This document shows positions 1 to 7,246 of a DNA stretch of 41,181 nt, in pieces (position 1 is the first letter of the stretch; the number at the start of each line of letters is the position of its first letter). The DNA is from Maricaulis sp. (lineage in GTDB: Bacteria > Pseudomonadota > Alphaproteobacteria > Caulobacterales > Maricaulaceae), in NCBI RefSeq assembly GCF_030149425.1, contig NZ_JASBRQ010000035.1, positions 1-41,181 of the forward strand. The letters are read 5' to 3'. A program made the translations under genes and the position numbers. The notes beneath the pieces were generated by a model. The model was not told the DNA's origin, made no database searches, and saw nothing but the letters and a program-made list of their open reading frames with translations.

Positions 1-55
1 GTTCTTCCACCTTGAACCGGGCCAGCCGGATCAAAGGTTCGTGCGAGCGTGTCAT
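1..55 (-). CDS. fliJ: FliJ flagellar export chaperone, N-terminal fragment
   Basis: The start codon at 55-53 overlaps the fliI stop as ATGA. The 18 residues visible before the window edge ([18 protein letters not shown]) match the way FliJ proteins of this group begin, with a basic helix leading into a coiled coil. FliJ is the small stalk-like partner of the FliI ATPase in the flagellar type III export apparatus. The overlap implies translational coupling with fliI. The gene is cut by the window edge. Identification rests mostly on position after fliI, with support from the short sequence. Confidence 0.7.
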   Translation of the reverse strand, partial: MTRSHEPLIRLARFKVEE

Positions 56-1398
56 GACGCTACTCCTTCACCACCACCAAGTATCCCGGCCAGACTTGCG
101 AATGTCGACGGAATGTCCGCCGCATCGTCTTTTGACTGGCCCAGGAACGCCTCCAACGGATCGTTGAGGGCGATTGCCCGGTCTACCGCCGGGTTTGATC
201 CCTGAGTGTAAGCCCCCAGTCGGATCAATTCTTCCATATCGGCATAAGCCGACAAAACCTTCCTCGCCTCTGCCACCAGCGGCCGCTCATCCGGTTCGAA
301 AACCTCTGGCGCCGTCCGGCTGACGGACTTCAAAACATCAATCGCCGGGTAGCGTCCGCGTTCTGCAATTGCCCGGCTCATCACCACGTGCCCGTCGAGA
401 ATCCCGCGAACGGCATCGGCGATCGGCTCGTTATGATCATCACCATCCACCAAAACAGTGAAAAGTCCGGTAATGGAGCCCTGTTTTCCGCCGTCCATGC
501 GCTCAGGGCCCGGACCGGCGCGCTCAAGTAGCCGTGGTAATTCAGCAAATACCGATGGCGTATAACCGCGCGTGGTCGGCGGTTCGCCAGCCGCCAGCCC
601 GATTTCGCGCTGTGCGAGGGCGAAACGGGTGACGGAATCCATCAGGCATAAAACATCCAGGCCCTGATCGCGGAAAAACTCGGACGCCGACAGGGTCAGA
701 TGGGCGGCCTGGCGCCGTGCCAGAGCCGGTGCATCGGAGGTCTCGGTGATGACCACCGAACGGGCCCGGCCTTCCGGCCCCAGCACATCCTCCACAAACT
801 CGCGCGCTTCGCGGCCCCGCTCGCCGATCAGGCCGATGACGATGACATCGGCTTCACAGGCGCGGGCCAGCATCGACATCAGTACGGACTTGCCAACGCC
901 GGAGCCTGCAAAAATACCCAGACGCTGCCCGCGCCGCATGGGTACAAACGCATTGAGAACCCGCACGCCCATATCCAGCCGGGTCCCGAGGCGGGCGCGG
1001 CCATGGGCACTCGGCGGATCCCCCTTGAGCGGATAGGGATGCGCCCCATCCATCAGGGGCGGACCATTATCGAGTGGACGGCCAAAGCCATCGAGGACGC
1101 GGCCGAGCCAGCTATTGGACGGACGCACCCGGGCCGGTTCCGGCTGCAGGCGAACCTTGGCCCCGGGCCGAACACCTTCAAGCGGGCCAAACGGCATCAT
1201 CAGCGCGGTTTCCCCACGAAAGCCGACAATCTCGCATTCCGCCGGACCGCGCAGGGTCTCGATCACTGCATGCGCCCCCAGGCACAGACCGGCCTTGGGC
1301 CCTTCCGCTTCGATGAGCAGACCGTTGAGCGCTGTCACGCGGCCTTCCAGCACGCGGGCATCAGCTCGTTCAATGCGGTCGATGAGGCTTTGCATCAT
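52..1398 (-). CDS. fliI: Flagellar export ATPase FliI
   Basis: FliI is the ATPase of the flagellar type III export apparatus, on the cytoplasmic side of the basal body. The 448-residue product has the usual FliI length, a beta-barrel N-terminal part (about 1-95), a Walker A motif AGSGVGKS at residues 164-171 and a Walker B strand LCLMDS. The regions around [10 protein letters not shown] and [18 protein letters not shown] are typical of FliI rather than of the F1 beta subunit. Two consecutive ATG codons begin the reading frame, with AGGAG about 12 bases upstream of the first. It is the first of two overlapping genes (fliI-fliJ). A GATTC (CcrM-type GANTC) lies about 47 bases upstream of the start. 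No clear CtrA box is visible in front of it. Confidence 0.95.
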   Translation of the reverse strand: MMQSLIDRIERADARVLEGRVTALNGLLIEAEGPKAGLCLGAHAVIETLRGPAECEIVGFRGETALMMPFGPLEGVRPGAKVRLQPEPARVRPSNSWLGRVLDGFGRPLDNGPPLMDGAHPYPLKGDPPSAHGRARLGTRLDMGVRVLNAFVPMRRGQRLGIFAGSGVGKSVLMSMLARACEADVIVIGLIGERGREAREFVEDVLGPEGRARSVVITETSDAPALARRQAAHLTLSASEFFRDQGLDVLCLMDSVTRFALAQREIGLAAGEPPTTRGYTPSVFAELPRLLERAGPGPERMDGGKQGSITGLFTVLVDGDDHNEPIADAVRGILDGHVVMSRAIAERGRYPAIDVLKSVSRTAPEVFEPDERPLVAEARKVLSAYADMEELIRLGAYTQGSNPAVDRAIALNDPLEAFLGQSKDDAADIPSTFASLAGILGGGEGVAS

Positions 1399-1714
1399 TG
1401 CCGTAAGGCACTCCTGGCGGGGTCTTGGCGCGGCGCCCAGACCCGATTCTCAAACACTTTAGCGCAACGCGGTTGCTCACGCGTAAACACCCGGCAATTT
1501 CTGCAGGGTGAAGTTTTTAAGGCGCCAGCGGTTCACAAGCGGGATATCGGCGCTATGTTCGCCGGCGAACTGGAGGGGCGTTCAATCGCGCATGAAAGTT
1601 CATGCCCGCCGATTGAACCTGGCCGGGTTTGATCCGCCACATCCTCCCAAATGTATCACTTCGCGGTGCGCCCGACGACGCTGCACCGCTACAAACGCTG
1701 ACGGGAGACAGCCT
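1399..1714. other. Divergent spacer between fliI and the KamA-family gene
   Basis: This 316-base spacer must hold the promoters for both divergent genes. The only site I can point to is GATTC at 1445-1449, a possible CcrM methylation site upstream of fliI. I see no TTAA pair, no convincing -35/-10 pair and no conserved short gene. The reading frame of the downstream gene is open back to 1508, but the codons before 1715 look like non-coding sequence. Confidence 0.5.
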
Positions 1715-3154
1715 ATGCCGCCCGCCAAGTCCCGCACTCTCATCGCTGGTTCAAGGCCGAAAAAGAAAGCTGTCAGCCGGCAGCACAAGAGCAATCTTTA
1801 CGGTCAGATCCGGGAAACCAAATTCCGCCGCTACATCCAGCATGACCTGGCTCAATACCAAGCCTATCTCGATGATGGCGGTGCCGCGATCTACTCTGCC
1901 GACGAGCTCAACGCGCTCGCCGATGCCGGTATTTCCGATCGCCTGCCGCCGCGCGCCACCGGGTATTATCTCGACCTGGCCAAGCGCTCGGAGGCCGTAC
2001 GCAACCTGATCAAGGCGCGCCCGGAGGAGACCGATGACCTGTCCGGTGAGAGCGATCCGTCCAACCAGCTTTCCTACAGCCCGATCCCGGGCTTGCTGCA
2101 CAAGTATGAGCTGGTCCTGCTGTACGTGGTCCGCACCTGTTCGGCCTGGTGCCGCTATTGCTACCGCTCTGATTTCCTCACCGGAAAGACGGAGAAGGAC
2201 ACCGCCTCGATCCATGAGATCGTCGACTACATCACCGGTCACAACAAAAAGGTCGACGCCGGCCTGACCTCGCGTCCGAAAATCCGCGAGGCCCTGTTGT
2301 CGGGCGGTGATCCGATGGTGTTGTCGAACCGCAATCTGTTCGACTACCTCAATGGCCTGGCGGAAGCCGGTCTCGACGTCATCCGCATCGGCACCAAGGA
2401 GCTCGCCTTCTTCCCCGAGCGCTTTGACGAGAATTTCTTCGCCATGCTGGACCTGTTCCATGAACTACACCCGCAGGTCCTGGTCTCATTCATGGTTCAC
2501 TTCACCCACCCGGACGAGGTTCTGCTGCTCGACGAGGACGGTGGTTATTTCCACGACGAGCACGGGCGTCCTTTGCGCAATCCGAAGGTTGCCAAGGCTG
2601 TCAGCCAGCTTCGCGCCCGCTCCTTTGTGAATCTGGAAAACCAGACCCCGATCATCGATAGCGTCAATGATGATGTTGATGATCTGCGCCTGCTCCAGCG
2701 CGAGATGAAGCGCATGGGCATCAACAATCATTATTTCTTCCAGTGCCGCGAGATCGAGGGCCACCGCGCCTTTGCCGTACCGGTGGAAGAAGCCTTTGCC
2801 CTGCACCGTGAAAGCCAGCATGCCCTGTCAGGCATTGAGCGTTCACGTTTTGCGCTGTCTACCGAGGCCGGCAAAATGGAAGTGGTCGGCATGACCGATC
2901 CGCAGCCGCAATTGCGCGGCCTGATGGGCCCGCTTGGTGAGGCGCTGGCCGACGGTCTGATCATTTTCCGCCTGCACCGCACGCCCTATCAGGATCGCCA
3001 AGGCGATCTCGTTATCGCCCGCCGCAATCCGCAGGCTTTGTGGATCAGCGGCTATGAAGACCGCATCCTGTTTGACGGTCGTAAACAGGTCGCGGACGAG
3101 CAAATCGCGCCGCTCCTGGCCCTCGTCCAACCCGAATTGGTCGCGGCCGAGTAA
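1715..3154 (+). CDS. KamA-family radical SAM aminomutase (lysine 2,3-aminomutase-like)
   Basis: Family members move an amino group from the alpha to the beta carbon of lysine or a related amino acid, using S-adenosylmethionine, a 4Fe-4S cluster and PLP. The CxxxCxxC cluster motif is at C142, C146 and C149 (TCSAWCRYC). K387 in the segment EAGKMEV lies where the PLP lysine of lysine 2,3-aminomutase is expected. LLSGGDP follows the cluster, as in the family. The start at 1715 is chosen because GGGAGA lies eight bases upstream; an upstream in-frame start at 1508 gives a poor extension. At 479 residues it is longer than typical KamA (about 415) and EpmB (about 340). The first 70 residues are basic and unassigned. 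No efp, epmA or lysine fermentation gene lies nearby, so the substrate is open. Confidence 0.85.
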   Translation: MPPAKSRTLIAGSRPKKKAVSRQHKSNLYGQIRETKFRRYIQHDLAQYQAYLDDGGAAIYSADELNALADAGISDRLPPRATGYYLDLAKRSEAVRNLIKARPEETDDLSGESDPSNQLSYSPIPGLLHKYELVLLYVVRTCSAWCRYCYRSDFLTGKTEKDTASIHEIVDYITGHNKKVDAGLTSRPKIREALLSGGDPMVLSNRNLFDYLNGLAEAGLDVIRIGTKELAFFPERFDENFFAMLDLFHELHPQVLVSFMVHFTHPDEVLLLDEDGGYFHDEHGRPLRNPKVAKAVSQLRARSFVNLENQTPIIDSVNDDVDDLRLLQREMKRMGINNHYFFQCREIEGHRAFAVPVEEAFALHRESQHALSGIERSRFALSTEAGKMEVVGMTDPQPQLRGLMGPLGEALADGLIIFRLHRTPYQDRQGDLVIARRNPQALWISGYEDRILFDGRKQVADEQIAPLLALVQPELVAAE

Positions 3155-3181
3155 CCATCGAGCTGTGGAAAACCTGTTATC

Positions 3182-3217
3182 AACGGCTCGCAGCAGTCCC
3201 GCTGCGGGCCGTTTTCG
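3182..3217 (+). terminator. Rho-independent terminator after the KamA-family gene
   Basis: Arms AACGGC and GCAGC (3182-3194) pair with GCTGC and GCCGTT (3201-3213) around the loop AGTCCC, with a 2-nt internal mismatch, followed by a short T-rich run. It lies 28 bases after the stop codon and separates this gene from the ctrA regulatory region. Confidence 0.75.
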
Positions 3218-3260
3218 TTGGAATCCGGCCCTGAAACTGCGCTTATTCAGCATACTTTAT

Positions 3261-3282
3261 GCGCTTTATAATCTATAAGCGC
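3261..3282. promoter_or_regulatory. Imperfect palindrome around a TATAAT hexamer upstream of ctrA
   Basis: GCGCTT at 3261-3266 and AAGCGC at 3277-3282 form perfect 6-base arms around an AT-rich centre that includes TATAAT at 3267-3272. A third copy, GCGCTTA, lies at 3239-3245 in direct orientation. The base composition is strikingly AT-rich for this genome. It could be an operator over a promoter about 240 bases upstream of ctrA. A good -35 hexamer at proper spacing is not obvious. Confidence 0.4.
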
Positions 3283-3347
3283 GCCCCGATTTATACCGTA
3301 TGATCAATGACCTCCGCACTAAACCCCGAATGGTTAACGCGGATTTC

Positions 3348-3352
3348 GAATC
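3348..3352. promoter_or_regulatory. GANTC (CcrM-type) site, ctrA upstream region
   Basis: GAATC lies 161 bases upstream of the ctrA ATG. In Caulobacter the ctrA P1 promoter is controlled by methylation of a GANTC site by CcrM. The role here is by analogy. One GANTC per few hundred bases is expected by chance. Confidence 0.4.
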
Positions 3353-3383
3353 GGATCGTGTCAAGAAGGTTTCCGGGCACTGC

Positions 3384-3388
3384 GATTC
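3384..3388. promoter_or_regulatory. Second GANTC site, ctrA upstream region
   Basis: GATTC lies 125 bases upstream of the ctrA ATG and 22 bases upstream of the TTAA-N6-TTAA box. It is a possible CcrM methylation site in the proximal ctrA promoter. Function is inferred from Caulobacter. Confidence 0.4.
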
Positions 3389-3409
3389 CGGTACTCGGTC
3401 AAGGCGCAG

Positions 3410-3423
3410 TTAACTTTCGTTAA
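3410..3423 (+). promoter_or_regulatory. Putative CtrA box, TTAA-N6-TTAA
   Basis: TTAA at 3410-3413 and TTAA at 3420-3423 are separated by six bases, close to the CtrA recognition pattern TTAA-N7-TTAA, about 90 bases upstream of the ctrA start. Isolated half sites TTAAC at 3334-3338 and TTAA at 3451-3454 flank it. This fits autoregulation of ctrA as known in Caulobacter. Binding is not shown, and the six-base spacer is one shorter than consensus. Confidence 0.5.
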
Positions 3424-3512
3424 GGGTTTCCGCATAGCGTCCAAATAAGGTTAATTCAGAACTGAGGCCGGGCGCAGCGAGTCGCCTGGTATTTAAAACC
3501 GGAGGCGAACCA

Positions 3513-4208
<696 letters not shown>

Positions 4209-4230
4209 AAACCGGCCTCATCTTCTGAAG

Positions 4231-4262
4231 AAAAGCCCGGGCTTCATGGCCCGGGCTTTTTC
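4231..4262 (+). terminator. ctrA terminator
   Basis: A perfect 11-base stem (AAAAGCCCGGG at 4231-4241 with its complement at 4250-4260), loop CTTCATGG, then T-rich sequence. It begins 23 bases after the ctrA stop. Confidence 0.9.
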
Positions 4263-4296
4263 TTGCCTGACACACCGCGCTGGACGCCCCCATAGG

Positions 4297-4328
4297 AAAA
4301 GCCCGCTGGTGGTCCAGCGGGCTCTTTT
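4297..4328 (-). terminator. Terminator of the che operon (possibly bidirectional)
   Basis: The arms pair CCCGCTGG (4302-4309) with CCAGCGGG (4314-4321) around TGGT. Flanking A-rich and T-rich runs would supply a U-tract in either direction. It lies 23 bases beyond the cheR stop and, with the ctrA terminator, insulates the two convergent units. Confidence 0.85.
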
Positions 4329-4350
4329 CTTACTGATTGCAGGAGCAGCG

Positions 4351-5196
4351 TCAGGCTGCAGCGCTACGCTTGCCCGCAGCGGCGTCTGTACGGCCATAGA
4401 GGCCACGGCGACCCTCGACGGGCTCAAAGTCCTTGGACAGGCCGACAACCGTCTCAGCAGCGCCCATGATCAGATAACCGTCATTCGGTGTCTGCTTGGC
4501 GAGGCGTGCCAGGACCTGTTTCTTGGTTTCCGCGTCGAAATAGATCAGCACATTGCGGCAGAAGACGACGTCAAACGTGCCCATGGCGTTGAAGCTTTCC
4601 AGCAGGTTCTGCTTCTGGAAGGTCACCATCTGGCGAATATTCGGCTTGATGCGCCACTGATCGCCGGTCTGCTCGAAATGCCGGACCAGACGCTGAATAG
4701 CGAGACCACGCTGAACCTCGAACTGGGAATAGATGCCGGCCTTGGCCTTTTCCAGAACGCGCGGCGCCATATCGGTAGCCACGATATCGATCTTGAGATT
4801 GCCCAGGCGGGCACGCTCTTCGTCGAGCAGCATGGCCAGCGAATACGGCTCCTGACCAGAGGAACAGGCCGCGCACCAGATGCGGATCGATCCATTAAGG
4901 CCGCGGGCCCGCGCCAGATTGGGCAGAATATCCTGCTTGAACAGGTCAAACGGGGTGTTGTCCCGGAAGAAAAAGGTTTCATGCGTGGCCAGCGCTTCGG
5001 TGATACCCCAGAGCAGACGCTCGGAGCGGTCACGGCGGGCCGCAGCAATCAAAGCTTCGATAGAGGGATAACCTTCAGCACGCGCCAGCGGAGCCAGTCG
5101 GCTTTCCAGCAGATAGCCCTTGTCGGCCGACAGGACGAGGCCGGAACGCTTGAATGCTTCTGCGGCGACGAAGGTAATGTCGTCTTGTTTGATCAT
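4351..5196 (-). CDS. cheR: Chemotaxis protein methyltransferase CheR
   Basis: CheR transfers methyl groups from S-adenosylmethionine to glutamates of chemoreceptors. The 281-residue protein has the N-terminal helical domain (1-90) with THETFFFRD at 71-79, and the SAM-binding segment WCAACSSGQEPYS at 107-119. PFDVVFCRNVLIYF-type sequence lies in the catalytic domain. I place the start at ATG 5196, with GGTGGG seven bases upstream. An in-frame GTG at 5208 would overlap the cheB stop and add four residues. It is the last gene of the minus-strand cluster cheA-cheW-cheY-cheB-cheR and is followed by a terminator. CheR and CheB together set receptor methylation, that is, adaptation. Confidence 0.95.
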   Translation of the reverse strand: MIKQDDITFVAAEAFKRSGLVLSADKGYLLESRLAPLARAEGYPSIEALIAAARRDRSERLLWGITEALATHETFFFRDNTPFDLFKQDILPNLARARGLNGSIRIWCAACSSGQEPYSLAMLLDEERARLGNLKIDIVATDMAPRVLEKAKAGIYSQFEVQRGLAIQRLVRHFEQTGDQWRIKPNIRQMVTFQKQNLLESFNAMGTFDVVFCRNVLIYFDAETKKQVLARLAKQTPNDGYLIMGAAETVVGLSKDFEPVEGRRGLYGRTDAAAGKRSAAA

Positions 5197-5197
5197 T

Positions 5198-6373
5198 TTA
5201 CATCCCACCTTTCATCCGCTGGGCGACGGCTGTGCCGATCTCCGCCAGCGGCAGTATTTCGTCAGCCAGGCCAGCCTCGGCGACAGCGCCCGGCATACCC
5301 CAGACAACGCTGGTTTTTTCATCCTGGACGATCACGGTGCCGCCCATATTGCGGAGCGTACGTGCTCCATCCCGTCCGTCATGCCCCATGCCCGTCAGCA
5401 CAACGCCAAGCGCTGCACCATTGGTGGCTTCGGCTACCGACTGAAACAGCGGGTCGACGGCCGGACGGCAGAAATTGATCGGCGGCGACTGGTCGAGGAC
5501 GGCGTAAAAGCCCCCCGCATCCTTGCGCACCGTCAGGTGAAAATCGCCCGGGGCGATATAGAGGGTACCGGGAGCGAGACGCTCCTTGTCGGCCGCTTCC
5601 TTACACTGAATTTTGCCCGCCTTGGTCAGGTGTTCAGCCAGGATCTTGGTGAACAGGGCCGGCATGTGCTGTGCCAGCACCATCGGTGCACGGGCGTCGC
5701 CCGGAATTTTCTCAATCACATCACGCAGGGCCTGAGGACCACCGGTAGAGGAGCCGATGGCAATGATCTCGGGCTTGCCGCGCATGCGGGTTACCGGGCC
5801 ACGGCCGGCCGGCGCTTGGGTCAGCGGGCGACGTGCGGCCGGCGCTGCCGGAGCAGACGGCGCGGAGCTCGGGCGCAATGTACGGGCCACTGGCGCTGCG
5901 GGACGAATATCCCGCGAAGACGGAACCGGCGGGATCGGCCGCGGCGCGAGCGCCTTGAGCTTGCCCAGAAGTGACTGACGGAATTCTTCAGCCCCGGCGA
6001 GACGACCGGCTTGCGGTTTCGGCGTGTAATCGGCTGCGCCCATGGACAGCGCACGGATAGTGACCTCACCGCCCCTGCGGGTCAGCGTGGACGCCATCAC
6101 GATCTTACAGCTCGGCACCGCCTTGAGGAGCAATGGCAGGGCCGCAAGCCCGTCCATTTTCGGCATTTCGACGTCGAGGACGATCAGATCGGGCTTGAGT
6201 TCCTTGGCCTTGGCCAAGCCCTGCTCTCCGTCCACGGCAGAGCCGACGAGGGAAAGATCACTGTCTTCCTCGATCCAGCGCGTCATCAGACCGCGCGCAA
6301 CCGCGCTGTCGTCGACGACGAGCACCCTGGCGATAGATTGGCTGGCCGCAGAAGAAGAGGCGAGTCCTGACAT
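5198..6373 (-). CDS. cheB: Chemotaxis methylesterase/deamidase CheB
   Basis: CheB removes methyl groups from receptors and deamidates receptor glutamines when phosphorylated by CheA. The N-terminal receiver (about 15-135) has phospho-acceptor D67. An Ala/Pro/Arg-rich linker (about 142-198) leads to the esterase domain. The catalytic triad is visible as S209 (GSSTGG), H236 (AQHMP) and D332 (GMGHDG). Its length of 391 residues is slightly above the usual 350 because of the linker. It lies 11 bases after cheY and its stop abuts the cheR start, so the genes are probably co-transcribed and coupled. Confidence 0.95.
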   Translation of the reverse strand: MSGLASSSAASQSIARVLVVDDSAVARGLMTRWIEEDSDLSLVGSAVDGEQGLAKAKELKPDLIVLDVEMPKMDGLAALPLLLKAVPSCKIVMASTLTRRGGEVTIRALSMGAADYTPKPQAGRLAGAEEFRQSLLGKLKALAPRPIPPVPSSRDIRPAAPVARTLRPSSAPSAPAAPAARRPLTQAPAGRGPVTRMRGKPEIIAIGSSTGGPQALRDVIEKIPGDARAPMVLAQHMPALFTKILAEHLTKAGKIQCKEAADKERLAPGTLYIAPGDFHLTVRKDAGGFYAVLDQSPPINFCRPAVDPLFQSVAEATNGAALGVVLTGMGHDGRDGARTLRNMGGTVIVQDEKTSVVWGMPGAVAEAGLADEILPLAEIGTAVAQRMKGGM

Positions 6374-6384
6374 GGTCGCCCCCC

Positions 6385-6759
6385 TTAAGAAGCTCGCAAC
6401 AGACCTGTCTGTTGGAATTTCGATTCAATGATGTCGCCATCGAACGGCTTCATCACGTACTCGTCAGCACCGGCGCGGAGCGCTTCGGTAATGTGAGACA
6501 TGTCGTTCTCAGTCGTGCAGAACACAACGACCGGCTGATCACCGGTTTCCTCGCGGCGCAACGCCTTGACGAAATCGAGGCCATTCATGACCGGCATGTT
6601 CCAGTCCAGCAGCACCGCATCCGGCATCTGCTTGCGGCAGGCTTCCAGCGCTTCGGCGCCATCGGCGGCTTCGACGCATTCGAAGCCGATTTCTTCGATT
6701 ATTTTCCGCGCAACTTTTCGAATGACGCGGGAATCATCAACGACCAAACAGGTTTTCAT
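6385..6759 (-). CDS. cheY: Single-domain chemotaxis response regulator CheY
   Basis: This is a stand-alone receiver of 124 residues with the acidic pair D8-D9, phospho-acceptor D52 in LLDWNMP, T82 or T83, and K104 in VMKPF. All elements needed for phosphorylation by CheA are present. GGGGAG precedes the ATG at suitable distance. It sits between cheW and cheB, the usual place for the second cheY of alphaproteobacterial che operons. It probably acts on the flagellar switch or as a phosphate sink. Which one cannot be read from sequence, and there may be other cheY genes elsewhere. Confidence 0.9.
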   Translation of the reverse strand: MKTCLVVDDSRVIRKVARKIIEEIGFECVEAADGAEALEACRKQMPDAVLLDWNMPVMNGLDFVKALRREETGDQPVVVFCTTENDMSHITEALRAGADEYVMKPFDGDIIESKFQQTGLLRAS

Positions 6760-6772
6760 CCACTCTACTCCC

Positions 6773-7246
6773 CTAGGCCGCTTCGTGTCCTGCCGCGCTT
6801 CCGATCACGGCGGAGACGTCGAGAACAGCCAGTAGTTCTTTCTCCAGTCGGTGCACGCCGGTCACCATGGAACGCCAGCTGGCGTCGACATGCGCAGGAA
6901 CCGGTTCCAGCTCTGCGCGAGGGCGGCGAAGCACTTCACCGACACTGTCCACGATTAATCCAAAGATTTCGCTACCACGCTCGACACCAAGTGCCATTCC
7001 CGTCTCATCAGCGGAACGCGGCGGCAGACCCAGGCGGGTCCGGGCATCAATCGCGGTGACAATACGGCCGCGCAGATTGAGCAGACCGGCCACTTCAGAC
7101 GGAGAACGCGGGACCGAGGTCACCGATTGCGGCGTGAAGACTTCACGGATCGCATTGACCGGGGCGCCGAACAGCTGATCGCCGATACGAACAGAGACGT
7201 ATTCGTTGATTTCTTCGGTACCGAGCTCGGAACTATCGTTGCTCAT
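6773..7246 (-). CDS. cheW: Chemotaxis coupling protein CheW
   Basis: CheW links chemoreceptors to CheA in the membrane-proximal signalling array. The 157-residue product is a single CheW domain: YVSVRIGDQLFGAPVNAIREVF at the start (an SH3-like fold), then EVAGLLNLRGRIVTAIDARTRLGL and FGLIVDSVGEVL. The start overlaps the cheA stop as ATGA (7246-7243), implying translational coupling. The length is normal for the family. Confidence 0.95.
   Translation of the reverse strand: MSNDSSELGTEEINEYVSVRIGDQLFGAPVNAIREVFTPQSVTSVPRSPSEVAGLLNLRGRIVTAIDARTRLGLPPRSADETGMALGVERGSEIFGLIVDSVGEVLRRPRAELEPVPAHVDASWRSMVTGVHRLEKELLAVLDVSAVIGSAAGHEAA

Noticed and set aside
700..1632. A 310-codon open frame antisense to fliI
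   Set aside because: It is the complement of a high-GC coding gene with full FliI motifs. Its translation is rich in Arg, Gly and His without any domain, as expected for a shadow frame.
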